Positions 34,549-48,300 of a stretch of 64,000 nucleotides of DNA are shown in pieces (the stretch's first letter is position 1; each line of letters begins with the position of its first letter). The translations under genes were made by a program, and so were the position numbers. The stretch comes from Petrosia ficiformis (lineage: Eukaryota > Porifera > Demospongiae > Haplosclerida > Petrosiidae), in the NCBI GenBank assembly GCA_947044365.1, contig OX345636.1:11303809-11367808 (forward strand), in the 5' to 3' direction. The notes below the pieces were generated by a model that saw only the letters and a list, made by a program, of their open reading frames with translations, searched no databases and had not been told where the DNA came from.

Positions 34549-37500
34549 CTGTAAAATAAATGAAACTATTATTACCTTGTCGTAGCCAATGGTCTAATGT
34601 TACTAGTTTATTAGTTATTAACATGCATGAAGGGAAATTTATAGAATTTTACTGCAGACCTATTTTCAGCTAAACTGAAAAACTTTATGGTAGCTCCATG
34701 CAGATATCTTGGGGGATCGTAAATTATTGGGAGTTAATTAGTGCATGTGCAAACAGTTGAATCCAGGCTGTATTTCTGTGCCATCTTAAGAGTGACATTA
34801 CAAGGCTACTTATCAAACATGCAATGCATGCACTATCATTCTGAAGAATTATAATTATCCTTCTGAGGACGACTTTGTCTGACTATGATTTTTTGCAGGC
34901 GATGAAGGTTCGATAATTCTAATGAACTTATGTACATGCTGATTAGTGAGTACAGAACATGTATCCTGTGAACGGGAAAAGACGATGAGAGCTGGAGAAC
35001 GTAAGACGAAGAATGTCTTGTTAAGTGCTTTTGATATTGTGATTATGAAATACTAAATAAAACATAAGCAACACTACTTCATTATAGTTCTTCAAAGGCA
35101 ATAAGCATTTACATAAAGCTACTGTAACAGTCACATTTAAATTTATTGGTTTGTACAGTTGCAAAATAGCATAAATTTAAATCTAGTTTGTCATACAGGT
35201 TCTTGTGGCTACATACATGATGTTACTATGACATTATGTGCACCAAGTATAAAAATGCATGAAATACGTTTAGCAATTTCAGAAAGGTAGCAAGCCACTT
35301 CTGAATGATACCAAGTACTTGAAGTGTATTGCATGTTAATCCAAAAGTTAATTAATTTAGATGATTAATATTGGTATATGCTAGTAACAGTACATACATA
35401 AATACCTCAACTGTAGGTGAAACACCATATTCTTTCACTAATTTTTCAATAATTCGCTCATCACCTCCAATAGCAGCAAAGTGAATAGCCTGCATTTCAC
35501 TCTGTTTAAAGACACAATAATAATATAACTATAGTTTGGATGTGGCTGATAAAGATATATAAGGTAAAATTAAAAAGAATATGCAACATTTAGCCGGCTT
35601 AGTTGGCATTTTAACAAAGTCAACATACCATCTAATAAACATGATTAGATAAATATTCTTGTATCTAACAAGTGCAATGATGTCTTTTGTATGACATGAA
35701 ATGGATATAGCTCCTTGCCGGAAGAGTATAATATTATAGTATGAAGGTTCTATCTATATAGCAATTTCACTTTGGTGGAAAGTTAACAATTCAGTGGTGT
35801 AGATACCATGTTTGAACATGGGGTGATAGTACTGGAGACAAGCCAATGCTGCTATGTAAACAGCTGCCAGGGGCAGAAGAATACGAAAGTGGGATGTTAG
35901 GAGAAACTGAAAAATAGCACACCTAAATGTAATGAAGCACCTTTGGTGCGTGGCCTCGCCGCTGTGGCTTAAGGATAGGTTGCAATTGGATTTGAAAATA
36001 ACGAGACACCAGCTACAGGTATCAGAGAGACCTGGAAAATATTGATAATATCCTCTAAACTAAACTGACCTCTACGTTTGATCTCACGTGATCACATTGG
36101 GTGTGGCTGAGGGTGTGGGTTATTGCAAGTAAAAATGGCAGAAACTGGAGAGCTTACAGAGATAGAATGTATGAGTCTGTAACTTGCTAAAACAATGTCT
36201 GTGGCAAATCTCTTTTCAATACGATTTTGATAAACTTCTTTCTCTACTCTATCAAGTCTTTAAATCGACACTTAAAGCATCTGGCTAGGATCTGTAGTGA
36301 TTTTAGCATTTTCCATTCTAAGTAACTTTTCATACAGTTTACTTCGTTATAAAAACAACAGAGCAATAGAAGACCATGTTTTTGAACAGATCTGAAAGTT
36401 TGGCGGCTGTAGGAGCTATGCGTTTGAAGTTATAACTGTTCAAAGTAAAAAAAGTTGGGAACGAATGAATAAATAACTTGCTAAAACAATGTCTGTGGCA
36501 AATTTATTTTCAATACGATTTTGATAAACTTCTTTCTCTACTCTATCAAGTCTTTAAATTGACGATTAAATAAAAATAGTGGGGACAGAATGAAAGAAAG
36601 AATTAATGAATGACAGAATGAAAACCAAAGTACTAAAGACTCGCCCACGCGTAGGCACGGCGAGCCCAATAAACACCATCACATTCCGGTATACAGTAGG
36701 TACTTAGTGCATGTCAACAGGTCTAGAAGTTGTCTGCATGGGTGGTGAGGGGGCGTAGCAGCTTCCCCCAGCCTTAGAAGAACCCTGCTATTTTAATAAG
36801 TGAATTATGTTTTACCTCAGCCTTTTCTTGTGGATCAACTCCATATTGATTTACCAGTGCTTCAATTATATTTAAATGACCATGAAGTGCAGCCAAATGA
36901 ATAGGTTGTAGGCCTGCCTATACAATACACAAAGAGTGCATACAACCAATATAATTATAAATATTTATGATTACTTCTGATTTTGCACATGGATCTACTC
37001 CATACTGGTGTATCAACACAAACATCAATTCCTCGTGGCCATGCGTTGCAGCAATGTGAACTGGTTGTTTGCTTTTCTGTACAGAATGTACAATACAATG
37101 TCAGAATGTAGTATAACAAACTTTGAAATTATTATTACCTTTCCTTTTATTCTTGGATCAACTTTGTATTTCTTTATCAAGTACAAGACTACTCCTATCC
37201 TGTTTAATGTTGACGCACAATGGATAGGTTCATTATTCTCCTCATTCTACAAAATAACAGTTCTTTTATTCAGCACATTTACAGATCATTAAAATGCATA
37301 CTTTAGCACGAGGATCAACACCATATTCATCAATAAGTATATCAACTATGTCTTTTGTTGCTGCAAGGTGAATAGCTTGCATCCCAGCCTGAAGGAGTAG
37401 TTTATAAGTTGTGATAATAATCATTATACAACATACCATCATACAGGCTTGAGGATCAACTTGATATTTTTCCACAAGCTGTCTTAACAATCTAACATGT

Positions 37501-40500
37501 CCATTACGGCAAGCACCATGAACTGGCTGGCAGTTGTCCTAAAGAAAACAAAAATCCCTATAATTATTGGTAGTTTAATTGGGAGCATTGTAGCTACACT
37601 GTCTTTTGCTGATGGACTCTGGTGAAACTCTTCAATCAACATCAATACTACTGCCTCTTGGCCTTGAATAGCAGCAACATGAATTGGCATCAATCCTCTC
37701 TGTGCATGGGAGCATTTAGTATCCATTTGTATAATATTTACCCATATGGAATTCACACCTCAGCTTCTGATGAAGGATTCACTCCATAGTCTTTAATGAG
37801 GGACCTCACAACATCACACTGTCCAACAGCAGCAGCAAAATGAATTGGTTGATAATTCTCTGATTCCTAGGGAAACAAAACAAACTTATGAATCTAAAAT
37901 ATACTTGAAAGAAAACAAGTACAATATGTGTAGTAGTAGGATCAACACGATACTTCCGAATCAGTAGATCAAGAACCAGTTTACAACCAAATGCTGCTGC
38001 AATATGAATAGGGTGAGCACCATCCTAAACAATGAAATAATTGTATCTAAAGTTAGCATATACGTTGACTAAATAATACTTTGGCTGTAGTACTAGGTGA
38101 CAAAGAGTACTTATCAATCAACAATTCAGCAACATGACTATGACCACTGACTGCAGCAAAATGAATAGCTCCGTAACCAGTCTAAATACAAATAAAAAAA
38201 ACAAGGCATACAAGTTTCTCATTTTGATAAAATTATGTTGAGTTATAATTATTATAACAATAATTAAAGTAAATTATAATTATTATACATAATTATAATT
38301 ATTATATAATAATTACAATAATTAAAGTAAAGATTATAATTATTATACAAATAATTATAATTATATAGTACATTAAGAGATCTTCTATACCAAACCTTAA
38401 GTAATTTGTTTTCTTCTCATCTTACCTTTTAAATGTTAATTCTAATGTCGACAGTGACATACAGCTATATAGAAGGACTTCTAAAAGATGCTTTCTTCTT
38501 GTTGATATATTTATATATTTATGCACATTCATTAACTAACTGACCCCTGGAATGATGTCACTTATTCAATCAGATATGAGAATCGATATAATTATTATGT
38601 ATACATTAACCCTCATATAAAACAATCATCTTAGAGCCATAAATTATACCTTGCTTCTTTCTCTTGGATCCTGATGAAATTCATCTATCAGCATCATAAT
38701 TACGTTATCATGACCCTTTTGAGCAGCAACATGAAGTGGATATAGTCCGTTCTATGAGATAAAAATGAATTGTATATTATCTATCCTCCAAAATGTATTT
38801 TACAAACTTTTGCTTCTGACATTGGATTCAGTTTATAATCATTGATCAGTGATCTTATAACGTCACATTGTCCAAAACGAGCAGCAATATGTATAGGCTG
38901 ATAAGTACTCTCCTAGAAGAAAAAAAGGTTTTTCAGGGAGATTAGGACTTGTACATTAAGTCCTAATCTCTCTTTTTCAAACAATTGTTGCAGTAGTTGT
39001 AATATACAATGTACTATTTAATTAACTCTTAGAGGACTGAGCTTGTTTTTCAAAATTCTTTCAATTTCCAACACTGGCGACTCTGCTGCATATATTTTGG
39101 CCACCATTTTTTCTACCCCAAACTTGGCTCCTTTTCGACATGGCGTACTACTTCTACCAACTAGCTTACTGAGACTCGAAAGTCTCCCAAGCGCTTTGTA
39201 GGACTAATTCAAATGTAGTGCTCTCCCTCGTTTCACAGCAACTGGGGCAAATCACAGCATGTTGGCACCAGGTACAACCACGATTTTGGGTTTTACAGGA
39301 AGGGAAAAGTCTCAGCTACCCACAAGATTGTGAGGACAAGGTCACTGAACCCCCGTTAATGTTTGGAATCCTCGCTTTAAATTTACCTTTATGCTCAATA
39401 TTTAGAGCAAAGGGTGGCCAAAAAACAATCAACTTTTAAAGCAATTTTTATGTGTTTATCCCTGACACCAATTACAAACATCTGGAGAGCTTTGTAATGC
39501 TAGAAACATACTCTGAACTGTGTGGGGGTCAAATGTCACATACGTGACATAAACTGAATTGTTGAAAGTGAATTCTTATATGAGACGATACTATGTTTAC
39601 AAAGTGGTATGGGAAGCACCTTGTGGCGATGTGCTATGTTGCCAGAGGGAACACAATAATAAATGAAGACAAATTTGCTGTGGCTGTTCTAAACTAGAGA
39701 GAGGTATTCAGTCTTGAGCTCTTGCTGGACAAATGTTAAAACACTGTACATGTGTATATATTTATCAGTGTTCTGCCCACACTGGTTGGCACTGGTTGGC
39801 ACTGGTCGGGAATAACCACCTCTCAAATAAATTAACCACCTCTTAAATAAATTAACTACCTCTCACATAATATATATATAGGCTACCGAGACAGTTTTAA
39901 GTATATACTGGATAAACAGCACTAAATGCATGTAGAATCCAACCACCATTCTAAATATCCTGGGCAGAACACTGTTTATATTGATTGTTGTTGCATGTTG
40001 TTTTTAACATTTATGGAGGTTATTTATAAAGGGGGTGTGACTGGTATCCATTGTACAGAGTAGCGAGGTGTCTGTATGTGAGGGATTGCAATAATATTGA
40101 GTTCAACAACAGGTTAATCGCGACTGTGGCAGCTGTCTGTTATATAGTAGATGTCCGCAACTCAGAGGTGTTCGTTAAGATGGGTTTTGTAAGGGAAGTT
40201 TATTATAGGTGTGTTCTTTTATATATGTTCACAAGTCACTTATTACATACATCACATCCAATAAATACCTCAATTGTAGGTGAAATGTTGTAGTCTTCCA
40301 CTAATTTTTCGATAATATACTCATGACCTCTGATGGCAGCAAAGTGAATAGCCTGCATTCCATACTATTAAAAACAATATTATAGATGACAAAACATTCT
40401 GACTTATTCTCCAAGTCATGAAATATATAACAACATGGAGTTAGCATTATAAACAAAACCACCATTAGGCATTAGATAAATTAGATAAGTCTTGCTATAT

Positions 40501-43500
40501 AACTACATCATTGAAATAGCTTCCTTAATTACATAAACCAAAGTCTGTCTCCTCTGACTGTATACTTTTGATAATGGCTTGAGACAATCTTTGTAAGACC
40601 TTATATGCAATTTTGAAACTTGAGAAAAGATTTCTTGGCACTGGATTACCTTACAATAAATTATGGAACGTTCTATATGACTTTAAGCAACTATTATGAT
40701 GAGGTCAAAGTCTCTTAGTATATTATCTTTTAAGATAACTTATAATAACATGAAACTGTCACATTAAGAATTTTGACATGGCATATACAACCTCATCCTT
40801 TTCTTGTGGATCAACTCCATGTTCGTCTACCAGTGCTTCTAATATATGTAAATGGCCATGAAGTGCAGCCAAATGAATTGGTTGCAATCCTTCCTATAGA
40901 CATCAGAGATGAAATTAATTAGTATAGAATTGTTTGTGATTACTTCTGATTTTGCACATGGATCTGCTCCAAACTGGTTTATTAGCAAAGTTATTAATTC
41001 CTCATGGCCATGTATTGCTGCAACATGAACAGGTTGAGTTCCATTCTGTAAGAATGTAAAATACAGTGATTGAAGTATGAAATCTATAATATAATCTATT
41101 TTACAAACTTAATAACAAAAATTGTTATACTTGAGATAGGCAGGTATATATAAACATAAAATTTCAGTTCAAATATATTTGAAATAATCAAAGTATCATA
41201 AATATTGTAATGTATAAAGAAGCTCATTAAGTATTGTTTGTATGTTTGTTGGAGGGGGGCAAATACTACTGAGTATTACAGAATATGCGGGAGAGAACAG
41301 ACAGAGAGAACAACTATAGAGACTACTGAACAAAGACAATTTGGCCATTTTGTATAGGAAGCCACTGAAATTTAGTACCCAAGAATCATTCATTTAAATA
41401 ACAAGTTTCAGTACAAAAGAATTGTTTAAATGCAAGCATTTAGTTGAAAACTGCTTCCTCCAATAGTCAATCTTCATAAATACATCAGATATAACAAATC
41501 TTCAGTGCATACTAGCTTACTAATCAAATACATAGGTTACTATTTATTTCTGAAGCTACTGCACCCTGTAACACTAATGTTAATCTCATACATTATCATT
41601 AAGTAAATTAACTACTATAAAATATACACAATATAATAATAAATATTACCTTTCCCTTTCTTCTTGGATCAACTTTGTATTTGTTAATCAAGTACAAGAC
41701 TACTTCTATCCTGTTTAATGCTGTAGCAGAATGGATAGGTTCATCATTTTCCTCGGTCTATATAAAATGACAGTTCTTTTATTCAGCACATTTATTTATT
41801 AAAATGCATACTTTAGTATGAGGATCAACACCATATTCATCAATAAGTATATCAACTATGTCTTTTGTTTCTGCAAGGTGGATTGCTTGCAACCCCACCT
41901 AAAGGAAGAGTTAATAAATGTTAATTATTGTAGAGCTACTAACAACACACCGTCCAACAGGATTGTGGATTAACTTTATAGTTCTCGACCAGTAGCCTTA
42001 ACAATCTGTCATATCCATGAGTACAAGCAGCATGGATTGGCTGAAAACCGAACTAAAGAAAATAGTGGTCATTGCAAAATTGTGGAATTGATAAAAATAT
42101 TGTTAGTTACACTGTCTTTTGCTGATGGATTCTGATGGAATTCATCAATCAACATTGTGAATACTGCTTCTTGTCTGTTAATAGCAGCAACGTGGATTGG
42201 CATCAAACCATTCTGTGAACATTAGATAAATGCTTTTACAAAAACTCTATATAGTCAAATGTATATACCAGAGCTTCTGATGAAGGATTTATACCATAAT
42301 CCTTAATGAGGGTCCTTATAACATCGCATTGTCCAACACCAGCAGCTAAATGAATTGCTTGATAATTCTCTGATTCCTATGCATAAAGCCCTTGAGTGAA
42401 ATAATGTATAACTTGCAAATAAATCATCATACAATAAGTGGAGTATTAAGATTAACATGATACTTTTGAGTCAGTAGATCTACAATAGGGAAATAACCGA
42501 GTGTTGCTGCAATATGAAGAGGTTGAAGGCCATCCTAAAACAATAAGTATTTCAATATTATTCATACTAATTATGCTGAATAGTACCTGGGCTGTAGTGC
42601 AAGGCGACACAGAGTATTTATCAATTAGCAATTCAACAATATGAGTCTGACCATTGAGTGCAGCAAAATGAATAGCTTGGTGACCAGCCTAAAAATATAA
42701 ACCAGAAATATAGTCTGTAGATACATTAACACAAACAATCAATACCTCGCTTCTTTCTTTTGGATCCTGATGAAATTCATCTATCAGCATCACAATTACA
42801 TTATCATGACCATTTTGAGCAGCAAGATGAAGTGGATATAGTCCATCCTATGAGATAAACATAAAATTATAATAATATTATGGCTCATAATAATGGGCAG
42901 GCCCTACCCAAGGAAATAATTATGATATATGCATGCAACTGAATATCTTTACCTTTGTTATTAACTCCACAGAAGATGTGCACTCTTTCATCAAATGCTT
43001 CACTACATCAGCACGTCCATTAAATGCAGCCATGTGGACAGGATGATACTCTAACTGAAATGGTAATGATCATAATGTAATAAAAATGACAACTATACAT
43101 GATTATGATAACAATGGCAATGATAACAAAGATAATAACATTAAAGGTAATGAATAATGATAATTACAAAGATAAGAGTAACATGCATTAAAAATAACTT
43201 GTTGTCAGTATATTGAATGTGACAATGTATGAGAATTAAATTGCATGTTGTTTTTGACATAAATACTCTATTCCCTCCCCCCTCAAAACCATTGAATCAT
43301 GATCAATTACATACTTACAGTATCTGATATGGTATTTGGTGAAATTCCATACTTTGATATTAGTACTTTCACTGCTTCCAATTGACCTGCAGCTGCTGCT
43401 ATATGTATAGCTTGAAAACCTTGCTATGATGAAAAAAAGAAATTCTATACACACCACAGAATGAACTAACACTCTCTATTAACTTTATTGATGGTCTATA

Positions 43501-45196
43501 AAACCCTCATTTACTAATGTTATTATTATTATTATCATTGAGTTTCTGATAATCAAAGTTGACATCGAAATTGAAGTCAAAAGCTTACATTATCAGTCAA
43601 ATGAGGATTAGTCTTTTTTTCTTCAATTAAATCTGCAAGAGTTTCAATTTCTCCATAACTTGCTGCCCTGTGGATAAGCAAACTCTGCTTTTCAAACTAG
43701 GGAGCATGAAAAATGCTTTGGATTGAATGTAAAATTAAACTTTTGCACTAACTTGACTTCCCTTGAATGTAATTGACGATGGAACAGGAACAAGATACTA
43801 TTATTAGTCGAAAAATTTATTAATTGCACATAATTATAAATATTCTTACACGTTTATTTGAAGTAACTTCTACCTCTTCAATCTCTGGCTTGGATTCTAC
43901 AGAGCTTTCCTTCAGTAAATGTACAAAATATAATGATTTTCTTATTTATGTAAAAGAGACAAACTTGATTTGATTGAAATGACGTATTTATTGTGCATCC
44001 ATATTGTTCAGTTAGCAATTCAACAACGTCAAACTGTGAGGTGATTTGTGATAGCAGCGAGGGGGATATTTCCTGTTGTATAAACAGATTGAAAACACTG
44101 TTACAATACTGTGGCATTATGTACATATTTTTATAACGAACCATCTTAGGGTCAATTCCACAGCAATCCACTAGAAATTTTATCACTTCCACATGTCCAT
44201 TCTGTACTGCAAAGTGAATTGGTTTCATACCCTATACAGTATCAATTTACAACTCTGTTAAAAGAAGGAATTTTCTTGGACCCAGCACAGCTGGGCCAAT
44301 CCTACTATCACTTTATAATTATATACTTCTATACAGTAATTATATGTGATCATGGATGTTTAGGATTAGTCGCTTGGAAAGAATGATCAGTGTTTTATCT
44401 ACAAATCTTTGAAACATTAACCCTTGTTGAAATCAATCATAGGGATGGTCCAAAGAACCAGAGTGGGTAGCCCAAAATAAACTATTGGAAATTGAATGTC
44501 TGTATTCCATAAAAATACATTAAAAATTGAATATACTCCACAACCAAACATGAAATATTTTTGATCTCTTTATTTTTTATCTAATGAGTATGTTTTCAAG
44601 TAAACCAATGTGTGCATATTACCTGTCCATCACTATAATTTGCACCTGCTTTATGTTCTGTTACCAGTAATTTCACCACATCCAGTCTGCCACTTTGACA
44701 AGCTAGATGCAAAGGTTGGAGTTCGTGCTGTTGGAAAAGCAACTAATTTGAAGTAGTGTATATAACAATTTAGTATAAAGTTAGAAAGGACATATTTACA
44801 AAAATAATGTATTCCCTTGCATTCATCATGAAATGACTCTGAGCAGGTATAGATCTTTACCAGTCAGAGGGAAACTTTCAACCGAGTTGACTTCAAAAAC
44901 GTACATATTTATAGTACTTACTGGACTAGACTTTGCCATAGAATCAACGCCTGGAAAAGACAATAGGTGCTGTAGTATGTCAATATGACCCATTAGAGCA
45001 GCAATATGCACTGGTTGATGACCATTCTGCATTGGTGAAAGCATTAAATAGGATAATCTACTCAGTACACTGAATGCTGTGAAGTATGACTAACCTCGTC
45101 TATAGCATCCAATAGGGCTTTATTTTCTTCAATGTAATTAACAACATTTCCTAAATTTCCTTTTTTAAGTGCTTTGAAAAAGCCTTCAGGTTCCAT
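33946..45196 (-). CDS. Large ankyrin-repeat protein, 36 exons, one repeat per exon
   Basis: Exons (minus strand, high to low): 45196-45095, 45026-44922, 44727-44623, 44231-44142, 44072-43965, 43909-43850, 43696-43589, 43423-43319, 43054-42953, 42847-42746, 42688-42587, 42534-42433, 42376-42269, 42212-42111, 42052-41951, 41898-41812, 41757-41650, 41045-40944, 40893-40792, 40364-40269, 38912-38808, 38751-38650, 38181-38080, 38024-37923, 37866-37759, 37699-37598, 37538-37437, 37388-37302, 37246-37139, 37076-36975, 36917-36816, 35501-35406, 34548-34444, 34387-34286, 34220-34119, 34065-33946. Every exon is a multiple of three and all joins are phase 0, giving 1214 residues. Nearly all exons encode one ankyrin unit (PIHLAA ... 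GH ... LLI). The N-terminal EGFFKALKKGNLGNVVNYIE is a capping repeat; exons 5-6 are atypical (ESKPEIEEVEV). There is no signal peptide or membrane segment, so a cytosolic scaffold or sensor is likely. Exons 10-20 recur as 22-32. Donors of four exons (GTTTGT or GTTCGT) are non-consensus. Function is unknown; the family call is firm. Confidence 0.9.
35406..38912 (-). repeat. Ankyrin exon cassette, second copy (12 exons A-L)
   Basis: Exon order, exon lengths and the first residues of each repeat match the first cassette exactly. Lengths in codons are 35, 34, 34, 34, 36, 34, 34, 29, 36, 34, 34 and 32. The 29-codon exon (AIHLAATKDIVDILIDEYG) and the 36-codon exon (EENNEPIHCASTLNRI) are the best markers. 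Introns between matching exons are also related in places. Confidence 0.9.
36181..36565. repeat. Direct repeat in an ankyrin-gene intron
   Basis: About 90 bases starting aacttgctaaaacaatgtct at 36181 recur at 36474 with few differences, including ctttctctactctatcaagt. They lie in the long intron between exons K2 and L2. The origin is unknown. Confidence 0.75.
38935..38972. repeat. Perfect short hairpin in intron L1-A2
   Basis: gagattaggactt and aagtcctaatctc are perfect inverted repeats separated by gtacatt. The hairpin lies just 3' of the A2 exon acceptor region, on the upstream side for the minus-strand gene. Confidence 0.7.
39766..39977. mobile_element. MITE in ankyrin intron, ~210 bp
   Basis: cagtgttctgccca at the left is mirrored by tgggcagaacactg at the right. 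The interior has short tandem repeats (actggttggc and aaccacctctcaaataaatt). Confidence 0.75.
40269..42847 (-). repeat. Ankyrin exon cassette, first copy (exons B-L)
   Basis: Eleven consecutive exons correspond one to one with B-L of the second cassette. The diverged exon at 43054-42953 (LEYHPVHMAAFNGR) may be the matching A. Markers are NGLMPIHVAAINRQ, AIHLAETKDIVDILIDEYG and EENDEPIHSATALNRI. Confidence 0.9.
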
Positions 45197-45378
45197 GATT
45201 TTGCCTAGCCCAAGAGGCTTGGTTTTAACATACAATGTGAAATGGTCACGCTTTAGTGAATCAGTCTTCGTCTCGTCCCCAGACCCTCACGCTGTGGAAG
45301 GTCTGGGAACGAGAATCAGGAAAATTGTCTCTGGCACAATACTATACACGTCAGTTGAAGGAATCACGTTTGAGAGAG
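45197..45378. promoter_or_regulatory. Candidate bidirectional promoter between ankyrin and NLR genes
   Basis: Only 182 bp separate the two divergent ATG codons. The centre (about 45268-45312) is an imperfect palindrome: tctcgtccccagacc mirrors ggtctgggaacgaga. It is richer in CpG than the surroundings, and resembles the ends of the window's MITEs. No TATA box is evident. Both 5' UTRs must lie in this space unless upstream non-coding exons exist. Confidence 0.55.
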
Positions 45379-48300
45379 ATGGAGCAACTATTAGGTATAA
45401 TAAAATATAATTATAAAACATTAGGAGGTATAGATATAATTATGTATATATATATAATATATAGCCACCTTCTGTGAAGGAGGTTTAAGGGGATATAACC
45501 TGAGGCCTGTAGGAAGCCAGTGTAGTTAGATTGCTATGGGAAAGACATTCACTGTAGAAATTGTCCTAGTGAGTACAGTCAGATAGTGATAAAGCATAAC
45601 ACTTTTATATATACTATATACAGACCTGGTTTATATATGTACTATGTAATAATTATTATGATTTCAATAGTTGAATTTATATGATAAAGTATATATCACA
45701 GACTTCAGTAGTCTGTCATTACCACCCACGTTTCAAAGAAAAGGGTTGCATGTGCCACCTGATTGTGATATACCTCATTCTTCTCTCAGGTTGTCATTGA
45801 TAAAAGTATATTCCATATAATTATTATAATTACCATTATGTAGTTATAAGACTATTATATATAATTTGAGCAAAGCTTGTTCAAGGCCTGTTCTTTATTC
45901 TTTTTTGTAACACACAGGCTCGCCCCGTTGTATAATTATGTTGTGTCTATAGAACCAGTACCAGTTCTCAATTACATTCATACCAGTAATGATTATATTT
46001 ACTTGGTCAAAATGAACTCACCACAGAGTTGGTGGGTTGTATTTAGATTTGATGTTGTTTAATCTCACCATGAGATGAACTCTAGTTATTATTAATATGT
46101 ATTAGTTGAGGTGTAATAATTATACAACTATATAGTACATTTGAAATTTGTGGTTGTAGTATAATATATAAATAGTGAGGAATTGATTTATAAGGGGTAT
46201 ATATGTATATATACATATACTATTTACATGCATAATTATGTTTAATTGATATTCAAAACAGGTACACGCAAGAAGCAAGAAGTCTATGAGTCAGTAAAAC
46301 CTGCTGCGAACAAGTGGGAATTAATTGCAAGAGGCCTTGGTCTACAAACCAGCGCAATTGAGAAAGTCAAACTGGAGCATAAAACCCCAGAATCATGTTT
46401 ACAAGCTATCATTCATATTTGGTTAAAATCCTATGATGATTCAATGAAACTACCTACATGGCACAGTTTAATTAACATTCTCAAGTCAAAAAGAATTGGT
46501 GAAAAGGCGCTTGCTGAAAGCATAAAATTACAGAAAGGTAGGAGTTAAGTACCAATTTTAATATGAAATGTCTGATTTTTGTTGCATCTAGGCAAAGCAA
46601 GGCAGATATCAGAAACACAAGACACTGTGCAAAGCACATCACAAGGTAATGCTTACGTATAGAAAGAGCATTGAGAATTTCATCATTGATACTTTAATAT
46701 GTGTATCATATATTATAGAATATCAACAGCCCAGTCACAAGTATATATTAGGGAATTAAGATTGCCTATAAAATTTAATTCATGAATTCTTGAATAACTA
46801 CTATTATTTTTGTATTATAAACAGTATTTTTTCCGCGCATACTATTTATTTATTTTAGATGATGGAATTAAATTGCCAGTTACCACCGAAACGATCACAC
46901 ACGTTAGTTCCAAAATGTCTGGTTTGAATTATATTTTTCCAAGCAATGTATTCCAGCAATATAAACAGAGTTTGCTTCTGGGTATATCTTGTACAGAAAG
47001 ACTAGCAAATGATCTATGTCATGCAGACCTTGTATCAGATCAGGTTAGAGATGAAGTAATAACGACTCCAAATCTCTCTCGTTTTCAACGAGCTAATAGG
47101 CTGTTGAGCAACTTCGAACAATACCTGAAGACCTATAATGAAATTAAATCCTTAACCTCATTTTGTGATGTGCTAAAGCAACAAGATGACCCAACAGTGG
47201 CTAGAATTTCAGATGAGATTTTGGAAATGTTGGGTAAGTATAGTTTTAAGATGACGAGAAGAAATAATCAAAATTTACATAGAATGGTGGTATGTAGTCT
47301 TATAATATAAACAAGAATTCATTACCTACACTGTAAATATTAATGGTTTATTTTAACCATTATTTGGTTACACGAGTCTCAATAAAATAATAGTATGCTA
47401 AGATTTTCTTTTGTGCTAGGTAATATTTACAAGTAGTAATTTATTTCATTTGCTATTGACTAGTATAATAAAGTACATGCTACGTGTATAACAAAGAATG
47501 GTAACACAAACAATACAATGTATGTAAATAAAAATCTTATAGTAATTACATACATGTACTAACTTCTTGAATATCTGTACACTGGATGTTATTTGCTATT
47601 ATAAGTATGTATATAATTACGCTAGTTATTCTACACTACTCAAATATATGTACATCAGGTAGTATTATATGTACAGATGCATGTACATATTTATGCTAGT
47701 GTAACATATATTATGTTTACAATATATGTTCATTGTGTTAGAATACACCACAGGTTACATCTATATAATACTATACTATTGTACATTATATTATTTTTTT
47801 GTTACTATGCTTTATTATGACATTTACTTTCAAAGATCAAATGAAACTAGTACTTGTAAATACCAGCTTCTTAATGGGAAAAACAAATCAGCATTGAGGA
47901 AATAGAATTGCATTAAAACTCCTGTAACAAACTGAAGGTTAAAATAAGCCATTGCTTTTATAGTGTACGTGAAAAACTTATGTTACTTCTGTATGGAGTC
48001 TTATGGTATTGGTTACTTAGAATCTGAGTCTATGACAACAACCATTAGAACCACAAGAATGAGAAGAATTTAAGGGTATATAAATTGCATTTGTGGTATA
48101 CAGTATATGTAAACCAATCAAAAAAATAGCAAAGTCAACCCAAACACAGTCTAGATTTCAATAGACAGCTTGAAATGTAAAAATTGTATTTTTTTACTCT
48201 TATTTTATGCTAGTTTTCTTTAACATAACATTTGGATTACATTCAACAGGAAATAATGCAATGTTTGAAGATACTCATAGGAAACTGGAAAAGCAATTTA

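Noticed and set aside
45174..45477. Longer open frames across the NLR first exon
   Set aside because: They lack an in-frame ATG before the splice donor, except the ATG at 45379 that I used; the 45174 frame does not join exon 2 in phase.
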